A DNA stretch of 64,000 nt from Ceratotherium simum simum (GCF_000283155.1 NW_004454179.1:1986164-2050163), one strand, 5' to 3'; shown: positions 1-11,274, counted from the stretch's first letter. Numbers and translations: made by a program. Notes: generated from the letters alone by a model not told the origin.

Positions 1-429
1 ACTCTTAGAACTAGACAGAATTTGCAGGATGGAAGAGATAGCTATCCTTAGAGGATGAAACTTGCATCTAAAATTATGTTAACCAGGTCAATGTTTCACA
101 GATGAAATTTAATTACAGTCACTGTTGCTCTCCAGGGAAGCCAAATCTCAGATGGATAGAAAATTGTGCATAAAGAATAAAGCAAAAGATCTAGTGGTTA
201 AGTCCTCTCAATGATCTCCTTCCCAAAGCCCCACCCAAAACATCCATCAAAAGGAAACACCCCCTACGAAAAAATTGAGGCTTTTAAAGGAAACAGATCA
301 CAGTGCTCTGCATGCATCTTTTCCCTGTTGCAGTGTTTCCCAGCCTCAGCCAATCAGAAGCATCACCTGGCGCATTTGCTCCCACCCCTAGACCTTTAGA
401 GAGTTCATGGAAGGCCGTGGGAGAACCTC
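1..429. other. Unassigned unique sequence
   Basis: No repeat family, RNA gene or protein similarity is recognised. The stretch ends at the target-site duplication of the ERE SINE that follows. Confidence 0.5.
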
Positions 430-445
430 AAGCATCTGTATTTCT

Positions 446-637
446 TTTTTTTTCCCCCCTGCCCAAAGCCCCAGTAGATAGTTGTATGTCATAGTTGCAC
501 ATCCTTTTAGTTGCTGTATGTGGGACGCGGCCTCTGCATGGCCGGAGATGTGGTGCGTCTGTGCGCACCTGGGATCCGAACCCGGGCCGCCCGTAGTGGA
601 GCGTGCGCACTTGACCACTAAGCCATGGGGCCGGCCC
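446..637 (-). mobile_element. ERE-type SINE, antisense, type with 'cagcaacta' module
   Basis: Read on the minus strand this is a tRNA-derived SINE: head 'gggccggccccatggcttag', a B-box-like 'gggttcggatccc' relative, then the module seen in other copies as 'cagcaactagaaggatgtg', ending in an A-rich tail (poly-T here on +). It is bounded by a 16-bp exact target-site duplication, aagcatctgtatttct, at 430-445 and 638-653, so the insertion is complete. Family known from Perissodactyla. No protein is encoded. Confidence 0.93.
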
Positions 638-741
638 AAGCATCTGTATTTCTAAACAGAAATGGTTTGAGAAACCCTGCCTTACTGCGTTCATCTCCTT
701 TCTTTTCAGTTTAGAATTTATAGCAGAGAGGAGTTAGCTGA

Positions 742-925
742 ACACAGTGGACAGAGGTTCTATTGTGAAAAGAACTGGGTGACACTCAGTAGCTGTGTAA
801 CTTTGAGCAAGTTACGCATCCTCCTTGAGTCTGTGTTTTTCTTGTCTGTAAAACAAGAATAATATGAGCATAAGGTCATTGTAGAGATTAAAGTAATGGA
901 TGTGACTGCCACTGGTAAACTGAAT
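742..925 (+). repeat. MIR SINE fragment
   Basis: The core 'tagctgtgtaactttgagcaa' resembles the MIR centre (tgtgaccttgggcaag), followed by a 'ctgtaaaa' stretch and the MIR-like 'attaaagtaatg' segment. Old and diverged; the ends are approximate. Confidence 0.7.
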
Positions 926-2235
926 ACAAATACGATTTCCATAAATGCATTCATTGTGTCAAATCTTCACTGAACAAAGCCATTAAGATATCCCTTGGGG
1001 TTTTTTAGTATGGGATTTTAATCCACTTAGCAAGGGGGAGTTGGTAAACTAAAAGTCAGGTTGACATAAAATCTGGCTGTACACCCAACTTTGCCTTTTC
1101 TTGTTTGAGCCACCCAGGAAAAGATGGCAACCTTCCAGAAGTGTTATCTCATCTGTAAAATGTGATGATGATCACTCCTTGCACCCCTCTCAGAGAGCTG
1201 GAGATGCTTTGTAAATGATGAAATCTGAAGGTGTCTTGTAAACTCTAAAACTCCATACACATTGTTGATGCCTGCCTGTGCAAGAGCTGGAAATGACAAG
1301 ATGTTAATTTCAGATCCAGTAATTTCCACCCCTACCCCGTCTAAGAAGATCTCCTGACAGGAGGGTCTGCATCTAAGCCATGACTTTCCATCAGCAGTTC
1401 AAGAAACACAAGAGTACTCAGAGTTTCTGGGGTGAAGGTTAGTCCCCTGGGGTGGAGTTGAGGGGGTGCCACTCAGCAAGCAAAGAGCTTGGCCCGTTGT
1501 CTGCATGCCTGACATCTTTGCAGGTTCCCAAGAGTTTAGTGATGGTGCCACACGTTGTCCTCACTGCTGCTGGCTGAAACTGTCAATATCATCAGATTTC
1601 AAGAGTGGAACTACAGACTCTGTGCCTTGGAAGAGGAACTGGGTTCGGTTATCTGTAGAGTTGAGACAGACTTAAGGGATCAGGGGTGAGGAAAGCCCTT
1701 ACAGGGTGAAACTGCTCACAATGATTAAAAGTGGGGAAGTGAGAACAGCTGCCTAGGAAAATAAAGAACGCCGCTCAGCGATGGGAATCAGGACGGTGAG
1801 GGGATAGATGGAGAGCAGAGACTGCAAACAGATAGGACAACCAGGCGACCCCCAGAGCTAGCAAGTGGAGCGTGCACAGATCAGCTGCTCCCAGCTGTGA
1901 CAGCTTCTGGGGAGGAATTCTAGGAAATCAAGGAGCAGGACCAGCAGTGAGGTTTGGAAGAGGTGAGCTGAGGAGACTTGTACCCCAAAGAATAGTCTCT
2001 AGCCCCTTATATTTTTCAGATTTTTTTCAAAGCTCTTTTTCTTACCAAATTTTACTCACTTAGAAACCAGGAAGAAATGTGATATCACATTTATTTATAA
2101 CTCAAAGGTAACAACTCGTGCATGCTTTCTCTTTCATGACATGTTAAATTAAACAGGATGAGCCTTTTTAAAAAACTACTGAGTATATCTTAGGGGGATG
2201 AACACCTATTTGTCAAGAACACTATCACTTTAGAC
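926..2235. other. Mostly unassigned sequence, possible MIR-like patch
   Basis: Positions about 1145-1290 weakly resemble a MIR or MIR3 core ('tctcatctgtaaaatg' followed by a 'ctttgtaaatgatg' segment). Nothing is recognised in the remainder. Short open frames here have no recognisable protein features. Confidence 0.35.
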
Positions 2236-2693
2236 TAATGGTTCTCAGACTTTAGTAAGATCAGAATCATCTGGAGGGCTTGTTATATATAACACCATGT
2301 GAGGCCAGCCTGGTGGCATAGTGCTTAAGTTCTCGTGCTCCGCTTCACGGCCCCGGTTCGCTGGTTTGGATTTTGGGCATGGACCTACACACCACTCATC
2401 AGGCCATGCTGTAGCAGCATCCCATATACAAAACAGAGGAAGATTGGCACAGATGTTAGCTCAGGGCTAATCTTCCTCAAGCAAAAAGAGGAAGATTGGT
2501 AACAGATGTTAGATCAGGGCCAATCCTCCTCACCAAAAAACAAAAGCAAAAAACACCAAGTGCTGGGCTGCACCCCCAGTTTCTGATTCAGTAGAATCAG
2601 GCCTTGGGTAAGGCCTGAGAACTTGCCTTTTCTAACAAGCTCCCTGGTGATGCTGACGCTGCTGGTGCCCAGACCATGCTTTGAGAGCCACTG
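2236..2693 (+). mobile_element. MER20-like hAT transposon remnant, split by a SINE
   Basis: The left end 'ggttctcagactttag' and right end 'ctttgagagccactg' are imperfect terminal inverted repeats of the MER20 type, with the internal signatures 'ctgattcagtagaatc' and 'ggtgatgctgacgctgctgg'. The two halves (2236-2301 and 2552-2693) are separated by the ERE at 2302-2551. Non-autonomous, non-coding. Confidence 0.88.
2302..2551 (+). mobile_element. ERE-type SINE with two 'gttagctcagggct' tail units
   Basis: The degenerate tRNA-like head 'ggccagcctggtggcatagtg' is followed by two tail units around 'gaagattggcacagatgttag' and 'gaagattggtaacagatgtt'. Flanked by an 11-bp near-exact duplication (aacaccatgtg at 2291-2301, aacaccaagtg at 2552-2562). 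It is inserted in the MER20-like element and is therefore younger than it. Confidence 0.92.
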
Positions 2694-3197
2694 CCCTAGA
2701 TAAGTAGGGGTCTTTGACAGGAAGAGAAATAAAAATGCGAACTCTCTGGTGGCAAATACATTTCCTCACCATTACCGTTCCAATCTTTTAAGCTGAAGTT
2801 CAGTAAGGTCACTCCTCCCAAGAAGTGACTGGCTTACTAGTCAGTTTCTCACTATGTGGCAATATTCACAGAAACGCTAAGGGTAATCTGAAAATGGAAT
2901 CACAGAGTGGTTCACTGAACTAGAGCCATAGCATGAGGTGGTCACTTGGATGTTCATAGGGGGTGGTGACATTAAGATCTACCCCCTGTGAGGACAGTCC
3001 TGTCAAAGGCAAGGAATAGAGAACCACCTGCCTTGGATGACACTTCCACATATGGCACCAAAATCTTACTCTCTGAATTCCATGTTAGATAGTTTGTCAT
3101 TCACTTAATTATTCATTCACAGAATGCTCCCACTCAGTACTATATAGAATCTCTTTTCTGAGAAGACAGGCTCCATTAGATTTGGGACATTCTAGAT
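2694..3197. other. Unassigned sequence
   Basis: Nothing recognised: no repeat signature, RNA gene or protein-like frame. Confidence 0.4.
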
Positions 3198-3496
3198 AAG
3201 TGCTTCCAATAGAAAAACAATGCAAGTCACACAAATAATTTTGAATTTAAAAAATAGAACTAAGCAAGTGAAATTAATTGTAATAATTTTATTTCATCCA
3301 ACACACATAACATAGCATTTCAACATGTAGGCATTGTAATAAAAGCTAAGGATATATTTTACATTCTTTTCTTATATTAAGTCTTTGAAATCCAGTGTGT
3401 ATGTTACAGCACCTTTCAGTTCGTACCAGCCACATTTCAAATACTTGATAGTCACATATAGCTAGTGGTTATCTCAGTGGACAGCAATTCCAGATG
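3198..3496 (+). mobile_element. hAT-type DNA transposon fossil (subfamily uncertain)
   Basis: The left end 'gtgcttccaatagaaaaaca' and the right segment 'agccacatttcaaatacttg' through 'cagtggacagcaattcc' resemble the MER/Charlie elements whose consensus carries 'tagccacatgtggctagtgg' and 'ggacagcgcag'. The inner part is AT-rich and badly diverged. Confidence 0.6.
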
Positions 3497-3552
3497 ATAT
3501 CTTCTTGATAAGATCAAAGGCAAATCTAATTTACTAGCATCAACTACTTTTA

Positions 3553-3798
3553 TTTTTGGTGAGGAAGATGCGCCATGAGCTAACATCCATTGCCAATCTT
3601 CCTCTTTTTTTTTTTTTTTGCTTGGAGAAGATTAGCCCTGAGGTAACATCTGTGCCGATCTCCCTCTACTTTGTACGTGGGATGCCTCCACAGCATGGCT
3701 GACGAGTGGAGTAGGTCCGTGCCCGGGATCCGAACCTGCAAACCCCAGCTGCTGAAGCAGAGCATGGAACTTGAACCACTTGGCCACGGGGCCAGCTC
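3553..3798 (-). mobile_element. ERE-type SINE, antisense, tail-unit type
   Basis: On the minus strand it reads 'ggagctggccccgtggccaag' to two tail units around 'gctaacatcc' and 'gaggtaacatctg'. A 19-bp exact target-site duplication, ctagcatcaactactttta, lies at 3534-3552 and 3799-3817. The internal poly-T run (3606-3620) is the A-rich spacer between the tail units. Confidence 0.94.
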
Positions 3799-3974
3799 CT
3801 AGCATCAACTACTTTTAATAATTTTCCTCTGTGCCATCAAGCTCCATCAGACTTTCAAGACTCTTCCATGTCTGACTGCCCCTGAGAGTAGTTCTCTGTG
3901 CCAGAGAATGATAATTGGCCCCAAATGTCCATTCTCCTCTTTCTTCTATAGTAATGGCAATTTTAGCTGAACAT

Positions 3975-4385
3975 GTGGCTACCCAGAATAAACACTACGT
4001 TTTCGCTTGCAGCTAGGTTAAACCATAAAACTACTTCTTGGTCAATGAGATGTAAACATAAATTCATGCAGCACCTTCCAGAAACTTTCTTTAAGAAACA
4101 GCTGGCATCACCCTTTCCCCCGTCTCAATCTCCTTCCTCCTTCCTCCAGGCTGAAATGAAAAACAGATGGCTGCAATTAAAATCACCATCTTGTACCATG
4201 AGGTGAACGTGGAAATGGAGGCCACAAAATAGACTAAGAGCCCAGTTCCTGGGGGTTTTGTGGAGCAGAGCCTATGTCCTGACTTTAATGTGAGAGAGAA
4301 ATTAACTTCCACCATGTTTAAGCCAATGTTGTTTTTCCAATTGTTAACAGCTGAACATAACTCGTTTTAACTAACTTACATGCCC
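3975..4385 (+). mobile_element. Possible old LTR-like mammalian repeat
   Basis: Motifs in order are 'ggtcaatgagatgtaaacat', 'catcttgtaccatgaggtg', 'gtggagcagagcctatg', 'tgtgagagagaaattaactt' and 'tgtttaagccaatgttg'. They match the layout of old LTR-type repeats that end in an 'aataaa..tgtttaagccactgtt' block. The family name is not secure. There is no coding capacity. Confidence 0.45.
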
Positions 4386-4390
4386 ACCCA

Positions 4391-4573
4391 TTCATCCCTG
4401 GCTTGGAAACATGTCACAGGTGGAGATCCCTGGGAAAGAGGAACTAGCAGATGTACTGTGCATTTTTAGCACAAAATAAAACTAATAATAGCTAATAATT
4501 ATTGAGGACTTACTTTAACAGGCCTTATGTTAAGTACTTATCTCCTTTAATGCTCACAACAACCCCCATGTAT
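4391..4573 (+). repeat. Left copy of a local duplication (partner 7318-7483)
   Basis: From 'cctggcttgg' to 'ctcacaacaacccc' this segment aligns with 7318-7483, including non-consensus states inside the shared MIR ('cttactttaacag', 'ccttatgttaagtacttatc'). Shared derived changes point to duplication rather than two independent MIR insertions. Confidence 0.65.
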
Positions 4574-4690
4574 AAATAAGGAAATTTAAAAGAAGTAACT
4601 TGTCCAAGATCACATTGCTAGGAAAAGGCGAAGCCAGGATTTGAACCTAAGTCTGGATGGCTCCATAAACCGTGTTCTCTGCTAGATGTA
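4480..4690 (-). repeat. MIR SINE, antisense
   Basis: Antisense MIR pattern: 'aataatagctaataattatt', 'gctcacaacaaccccc', 'gtaacttgtccaagatcaca', 'gccaggatttgaacctaagt'. Nearly full length. Its left part belongs to the local duplication. Confidence 0.85.
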
Positions 4691-5183
4691 GCCCCATGGG
4701 TGGAGTCTGGGCCACACAGCAGGAGAGAGAATGGGGCAGAAGTCCGGTTTTACAAAGTCAGCAAAAGCTCTGAATTCAAACTCAAATTCACACCCTTATC
4801 CCAGCAAGATTCAATCAATCAGTAAAAAATTGTGAGGGTCAGCTGTGTTCTTATCACTCTGTAAGGTACTCTAGGGGAATGAGGCCATATCCCTTAAAGC
4901 CAGTTATCCTAAAATTCAACTCCCTTTTGAGGGCTTTTACACCTCCAGCTGTTCTTTTTGTCATCATTTTAGCACTCTCAGGGTTTAAAAAATGACTCGT
5001 CTAGAGTAAAGCATCTGACTTATTGCTTTTCTAATAGGTATTTATTAAATATACGTCAATTTAAGAATGACGGAATTGAGAGTGCCTTTGGGTGGCAGGA
5101 CGTGGGAGGAGATTTTAAAAGAGCAATCTTGAGCCAGAAGTCAGAAGAGCTTTCTTTTTATCAATCTCAGCTCTTTCCAGACT
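4691..5183. other. Unassigned; may include 5' UTR of the DPPA4 retrocopy
   Basis: No repeat recognised. The last ~90 bases before 5184 could be the copied 5' untranslated region of the retrogene, but I cannot place the left boundary and see no target-site duplication. Confidence 0.35.
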
Positions 5184-6097
5184 CTGGAGAATGCAAACGG
5201 CAAGGAGTGGAACTCCACAGAGAAGTCAGGGGGAACATATGTGACTCTTAAGTTCGAGAGATGTCAGTAGATGCTGGAGGAACAGCGGGCTTCGAGTGAG
5301 CCAAGCACATCAGCTTTATCAAGAACCTCAGCAAAGGGAACTGAACAAAAAAGATCTGTGCAGGATGACAACGCTTCCTGTCCACAAGAGAACGCTCAAT
5401 GCCACAACAGCCTAAAACCTCGGAAGAAGATACCTGTTCCTCTGTTACCCTCTAAACTGCCACCGGTCAACCTAATTCTCTGAGACATTGCGGGGGCCTG
5501 GTGCCATCAGTCAAAGCTGAGCACGAGAAGCCAGAAACTAGAAGCATATAAGCAACTCTGTGAATATGCTAACCCATATCAAAAGAACATTCCTGTCATA
5601 GCCAAAGAGGCCAAGATTCAGGCATGGTCATAGACAAAATCAAAGGTGGACAAGGGAGAAATGTCTCTGGAAAGGTCTAAGAAAAAGATGTGATCTGAGG
5701 GGACTGATTTCCAGAAGTGCCTCCTGCCCCCGAGGGAGGGCGTGCCTGCACTTGAAGAGTCTACCACTCTCCTTGCGGGAGTTAATACTGGAGATAACAG
5801 CTTCTGCCTGGAGGCTGTGTTGGCCTCTTGGACCAGAACTGCAGCCAGGGCCAGGAAGATGGAGGCAGTGGTGTGGCCACAAGAGACTAATGATGGCCCG
5901 TGGTGTGTGGTCCACGGGAGAATCTCCCTGTGGACATTTGGTTGGGTTCCCCTGCAGTTTCATGCTGAACAAGTCTGGGTTCCTGAAAAACAAGGGAAAG
6001 GGAGTGTGTGCTTCTTGCTCCCTGACTGCAATTTTCCAATATACTGTGCTCCAAAAGTGTTCCGGGGAATAACGTGTTAAATAAAAGCCTCCAATGA
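5184..6097 (+). pseudogene. DPPA4: Processed (intronless) pseudogene of DPPA4
   Basis: DPPA4 is a nuclear, chromatin-associated pluripotency factor with a SAP DNA-binding domain and a C-terminal Dppa2/4 domain that works with DPPA2. Read in one frame from 5184, the stretch covers almost the whole protein without introns: N-terminal 'GKEWNSTEKS', SAP region from 'KKIPVPLLPSKLPPVNL' (5431-5480) through 'LEAYKQLCEYANPYQK', then 'LASWTRTAARA' and 'PWCVVHGR..GWVPLQFHAEQVWVPEKQ' in the C-terminal domain (about 5820-6030). Defects: the start codon position is CTG (5184-5186); in-frame stops at 5268 (TAG), 5481 (TGA), 5631 (TAG) and 5691 (TGA); a deletion plus frameshift near 6038; and the final CxxC-like pair is broken although 'NKSLQ' persists to a TGA at 6095. 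No intron remnants, A-tail or target-site duplication are visible. The recognition is from memory of the family; DPPA2 is the alternative, but 'LPSKLPPVNLI' favours DPPA4. Confidence 0.9.
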
Positions 6098-7317
6098 GAT
6101 TAAAATATGAGGAGAAGGAGCACATCTGTGGTTGTAAGTAATAGAGGCAAGGTTACTACAATCAGCTCCACTGACAGCTGAGCTCCCATCCTACCCACAC
6201 ATACCCTCCCTCCTTCCTGTTTACAGGCTTGTAGACTGGTGCGTTGCAGGTGTTACCCATAGACCCCTAAAAGAGCCTGCTTGGGGTTGGAATACGTGGG
6301 TTGGGATACAGAGACTCTTTTGTTTCAAAATGGAAAAACATTTCACAAGTTACCATTCATTCCAGTTAATAAGAGGAAATAGTCATTCATACTACCAAAT
6401 GTCTACCCTTCTGAAATAGAAATGAACTCAACAGCTTCTAAGTGGGAACATCTTTAGCTGAGCACTGTGAAGGAGTTGAATGAAGAAAGAGCAATCCGTG
6501 CTGGAGTTCCCTCTTGGGAATACAGATTGCCTTAGGAGTTCCTGCCTCCTAATCGTAAGTGTAATGACTTCGAACTGTTGAGGATTTTAAGCCAAAGAGA
6601 AAGCTGTTTTTCTCTCTCCCTCCCCAAAACACATGATTCTTAAAATACAAAACAACATTTTCCAAATTTTCTTAGTAATCTTAGACTGTTTATGGTTTAA
6701 CTCTGGGCTAAAAATACAGGGCACTTTGCCAGTATTATTATTTGTCTTGTATGTTTCTGCCACTTAAAAATGTTTAAGGTTGCTTCCCAATCATAAATAC
6801 ACAGTACGTTGAATTTAAAATGTGTCTGTAAAATAACTAATCACCTATTATATTTAGGAGACCATATTCATCACATGCCAGTTATTTTTAGTTAATGTTC
6901 TGAACTCAAAGTAGGACTAAGCCAAAGAGCATGATTTTCTTTTGCATGATTCATCTTTAATTTTTTGTATACTTCCTAAAGTTATAGTCCTAAGAGTCTT
7001 GGAAAAGATTGGGTGTTTTTCACTTGATTTCATAGCAGTTTCCAACATTGTTTCATTATGAATAGAGGATTTTCCCCCCTTTAATGAAGATATTACTGGA
7101 AGGAGTGATGGAGTTGAAAAGTTTGTAACCGTCATGATATAGACTGGTTTGGGCAAGAATCTTCAAATGTTTAAGATAAAGAGGAAAGTTTGAGGAGCAG
7201 GATATTTCCACGGTCTCACAGTGTCTCTCTACTGATTGCTCATTGGCACTCAGAATTTTTCAGTATAATAACAGACATTTTATTCCTTTTAAAAAAAATG
7301 ATGGAATCATTTGGTGT
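6098..7317. other. Unassigned AT-rich sequence
   Basis: No repeat, RNA gene or coding similarity recognised. It lies between the DPPA4 retrocopy and the right copy of the local duplication. Confidence 0.4.
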
Positions 7318-7483
7318 CCTGGCTTGTGAGCAGGTCACCAACAGATCTCTGGGAAGTAGCGCAGGTGTATTACCCATTTTCAGCAGTGCCACAAAATAAA
7401 ACGAACAGCTAATGACTATTGAGAGCTTACTTTAACAGCCCTTATGTTAAGTACTTATCTCCTTTTAAGCTCACAACAACCCC
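7318..7483 (+). repeat. Right copy of the local duplication, with antisense MIR part
   Basis: Partner of 4391-4573. The MIR-derived part (about 7395-7483, antisense) stops abruptly after 'ctcacaacaacccc', where the left copy continues into the rest of its MIR. Confidence 0.65.
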
Positions 7484-7487
7484 AAAA

Positions 7488-7610
7488 CAATGAGTTTCCT
7501 GAGGGTAGTGGTTGTGTTGCCTGGTCACTGCTGAATCACGATCTGTTATCACTTTACCTGGCAAACAGCAGGTCTGCAATAACTTTTTGCTGAATGAAAA
7601 GTGTGTTAGA
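7488..7610 (+). repeat. LINE-2 3' end fragment
   Basis: The order 'ctgagggtagtggttgtgt', 'tttacctggcaaacagcagg' and 'caataactttttgctgaatg' matches the last ~120 bases of LINE-2 (gagggcaggg..cctggcacatagtagg..aataaatgtttgttgaatg). Diverged. Confidence 0.55.
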
Positions 7611-8635
7611 TACTACTTAATGCCACTTCACATTCTCTCAGCCTCATCCGTCTCTTGTTCCAGCTGCTGCAGAGACCAGCACTACCGTAGGCTCTGAGCA
7701 ACTTCACATGGGCACAAAGGACGTGCCTCACCTGCACTCCATACTTCCTGCTTCTTGTCTTGGGGCTTCCCTTTCAACACAGAGGTCTAGGTGCCACAAA
7801 ACCCCACCGTGGCTGTGCAACACGGAAGTGCAGGGGAGTTAACACCTCATGGGACGTAACTTTACCAATGGAAGACGGGAATCAAAGAATAAATTCCTCT
7901 TCTTTTCTTCTCTCCAATGGACTATTCAGATACAGAATTTATTTGGCTTTTGGAGAACAGTCATGATGGTCCCATGGGATCAAACAATTAGAAGCAACCG
8001 ACTCAGTAAGATACCCACCTAGTGGCTCTCCCCTCTCCCTGCCTCACTTTGTCTCTTCATCCTGCTTCCTGGGCTCACAATCTCTAATGAAGAAATAGCA
8101 CATAAGCCACCTAGCTCAGGCTCTTCTTTTTGGAGAGCCCAGACTAAGATACAGTAAGTGACTCTACCTTTGAATACTTTGTCTAAAGACATTATCCAGA
8201 TGGATTATTACATACTGGGTCATCTTATTTTAATTGCTAAGTTCAAATCAGAAGAAATGATGGATGCCATCTCCCAGAATCACATAACCCACCACCTTGG
8301 ATACAAATGGTAGCTATTTATATAAGCTGTGGGATCATGGCCCGAAGGCAGCAGGGCCACATTCTGACTCCTGCAATAGTCTTATTTTTCCACAAGAAGC
8401 ACAGCCTCTACAGGACTCTTTGAGGACAGGAGGATGTGATATTGCTGTGTCAGGGTTCATCTCAGGATGCTTGAAACAAATGTTTACAGTAAGTGGTGGC
8501 ACAGGAATTCCTGCAGCTAATGTCTGAAATTATACAAATCTCTGGAAGTTTATCAATTCTATTAAAAAGCAGCAAACCTGAAGAGGAACTGATAGAGCAA
8601 ACAGCTAGCAGAAATAAAATAATAGGTGTTATTTT
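7611..8635. other. Mostly unassigned sequence
   Basis: About 8050-8160 ('cacctagctcaggctctt', 'gcccagactaagata') looks like the end of an old LTR-type repeat, but I cannot name it. Nothing else recognised. Confidence 0.3.
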
Positions 8636-8800
8636 TTCATAACAGTTATTGAGTATTTACTCTGCGCCAGGCCAGGGCTCATCACATTAAATCTTCACAA
8701 AAGCCCTATGATAACATTTTCAACTTATAGATACCTAAAGGGTTTAGAAGTTAGTAACTTACCCAAGTTCACACTGCTAGGAAGCGGAAGATGCCAGCCC
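8636..8800 (-). repeat. MIR SINE, antisense
   Basis: 'gttattgagtatttactctg', 'cgccaggcc', 'taaatcttcacaaaagccct' and 'gtaacttacccaagttcaca' follow the antisense MIR order. Confidence 0.82.
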
Positions 8801-9224
8801 ACTGGCATGAGAGAGGAATAAATCTCTCTGTTTAAGCTAGTGTTGGTGGTTTCTGTTCTAGGTAGCTGAAATTAATTATAGCTGTTACACTTACCTAATT
8901 ACCAGAGATTTCTGATACTACTTTTGGTTTGAGCCCCCAATCCAAAAACTAGAGAAATAGACCCTAGCAGACATCCTAAACAGCTGGAATCATAAGATAC
9001 TCTTCCCAGGGTGCATCAGAGAAAGGAAAATCAATAGTCATCTGATACATGAAAGATATATCACAGAAAAAAATAATTCCCACAAGACAGTTTCTCAGTG
9101 TTCCAAGGCCTTTTATAATTGTAATGACTAATTTTTTCCCTGACACCAAAATTGATACACAGGAAGTGATATGTATGAATGTACTTACAGAGATTTCAAT
9201 AGGACTGTAGGGAAAAGTTATCAC
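8801..9224. other. Unassigned sequence
   Basis: Nothing recognised beyond ordinary AT-rich DNA. Confidence 0.4.
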
Positions 9225-9560
9225 ATTTCACTCATTTATACATTTAAAAGGCCTTTATTAAGCCCAGGGAAGCTACAGAGATGAAAGGTGAGACCTGCCC
9301 TCTAGAAGCCCCCAGGTCTACTGAAAGAGGTGCACAAGGAGTTGGCCTATGTGCTCCAGTGTAGGAGTGCGGCAGCCCAGGGGATCCCAGACAAGGGGGC
9401 CCCATCCCATGTTTAGGGAGCAAGGAAGGCTTCCTGGAGGAGGTGATGCCTGAGTGAGTCCTAAAAGTTGAGAGGCGTCCCTGGGAAAATAAATCTGGGT
9501 AGGGGGTGACAGGAGGGGCAGGATGAGGCTGCTCCAAAGGTTCCTGGGGAAAAAAGAGTT
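9225..9560 (-). repeat. LINE-2 3' end, antisense
   Basis: Antisense LINE-2: it begins with the reversed 3' terminus ('tttaaaaggcctttattaag') and continues with 'gaaggcttcctggaggaggt' and 'tgagtgagtcctaaaagttg', the reverse of the L2 'ggccttccctgaccacc' region. Non-coding remnant. Confidence 0.75.
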
Positions 9561-11274
9561 GGTGCCACCTCTAGTTATCAGCGGAGAGGGTTGCTGCTGT
9601 TCTAGTTTTATATACTGGAGTGTAGCATAAGATATTACATGGGAAAAAAAATGTTCCTTTGATTTTAAAAACCTAGTTTGGAAACCATTTCTTTAAAGAA
9701 TTTTTCCTCATTGTGTACAGAGTGAATGCTAGAGGAAAAAATCTTTACTGAAGTCTTAATATTCAGAATAAAAATTTTAAATGTTGTCCTTCCCAGGTAG
9801 AAATTTGGAAATTTTCAAGCCAAGCACCTGCCTGCGGGCCCAGGGAGTGGAACATGTTGGCCCCTCCGTCCGCCCTTCCCTCCTCACCAGGTGGTAGGTA
9901 GTGCTCGTGGCCCGTTCCAAGCAAAAGACATTCAAAATGCAGGGCATTCAAACACGTGACTGACGTGGGCATTTTTTTCCTACAGGAAAAGAAACCGGGA
10001 AAATAATTGCCCTAAAAATAATCACTGGGCATCCTACACCCAAACCCCGCCAGGTGCCCACACCCCCTCAGTGTAAGGTAATGGCATGCTTGCTAGCAGC
10101 TAATGATGCACACCAGCATCCCAGAAACATAGGTCTTCTCACAGCCATCAGAATGATTTGGCATGTTTAGCTGAAAATAAACTCCTTCCTCTCATTTGTA
10201 CTTCATGCCTTCAAATTCTCAAGGTGCCACTTCCCCCGCTACTGGGTGAAGAGTGGCAGGGATTTTGCAGCCATGTTCCCCAGCAGCGCAGGCCCAGAAG
10301 CACAGAGTAGCCGCCCCCACACCTCTGCGTTGTGACTGCCATCTCACTGCTACGAGGCAAGAGATAATTGGTGGTGCTGGAACATGGCCGAGATTCGGCA
10401 GGATACAGAGCAGGCATCTAAACACAGGGCATCGCTGCCAGCATTTGAGCTCTGACTGTGGAGTAGGTGCCAGGGTCACCACACAGCTCAGTGTGACCTC
10501 AGAGGTCAGGACGCTGTGACTGTGCCCTGGCTCCCACCTGCTAAGCTTCCGTGCCTCTCTTATGCCACTCTTGCCACATGCCATCCTCTTGCTAGGGCTG
10601 CCCCCTCTTGTTAGGTGACATTTGAATCCTGCAAGGTGTGCAGGTGGTGACTGCACACCACCCACAAGTTGAATGCTGATAGTCCACTAAATTTAGGAAG
10701 GAGATGAGCACAGCCCTGGGTACTTTGAGTACTGGCGAGGGGTTCTTTGCATTGTGCCAGGAAGCCCATTAGCACCATAGAACTTGTGCCGCACCAGCTG
10801 GAAACACAATCCCTTTTAACTTTAGTCAGGGAGAGAATAGCATCTGATACCTAAAGAGCCACACCCTTGTGGGCAGCCAAACAATTGATTAATTGAATCC
10901 AACAACCTGTGTCTGCTTCTTTTGCTGGGAGTCGCCCCACCACCCCAACCTCGGTCACTAAATTCCCATTATGGGAGCCCAGCTACAGCCCTAGTCCTGA
11001 GGCTGAGTGTGGCCACTGGGGACACGTAGGGAAGGTTTTAGGTGGAGGACCTACCACTCTCAGAAGCAGGGGCAGGCATCTCATTTGCCACGAGACCATC
11101 TGGCCCAGGCCTTCGTTGACATAGGGCCTCAAATGTAGAATTTTGAAATGATCTGCAAAAGAAATTATATATACATTCACTGAGATACCCTGACAAGAGT
11201 GAAAGAAAACGACCTTCAAGATAAAACTTTACATGAGCATCCTCCTACCAGATGACACTGCTTGGAGTGCATTA
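9561..11274. other. Unassigned, with a GC-richer block near 10.2-10.7 kb
   Basis: No repeat is recognised. Open frames of 148 codons on minus (10219-10665) and 88 codons on plus (10253-10519) overlap in a GC-richer stretch; neither shows a recognisable domain, and GC-rich DNA makes such frames likely by chance. Confidence 0.35.

Noticed and set aside
5742..6080. 112-codon frame as a functional small gene
   Set aside because: It is the C-terminal part of the DPPA4 pseudogene, lying downstream of four in-frame stops.
6077..6088. 'ttaaataaaagc' as a polyadenylation signal of the retrocopy
   Set aside because: In the shifted frame these bases encode the conserved 'LNKSLQ' C-terminus of DPPA4, so they are coding-derived.
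10219..10665. 148-codon minus-strand frame
   Set aside because: The opposite strand is open as well, there is no family resemblance, and it has the composition of chance GC-rich DNA.
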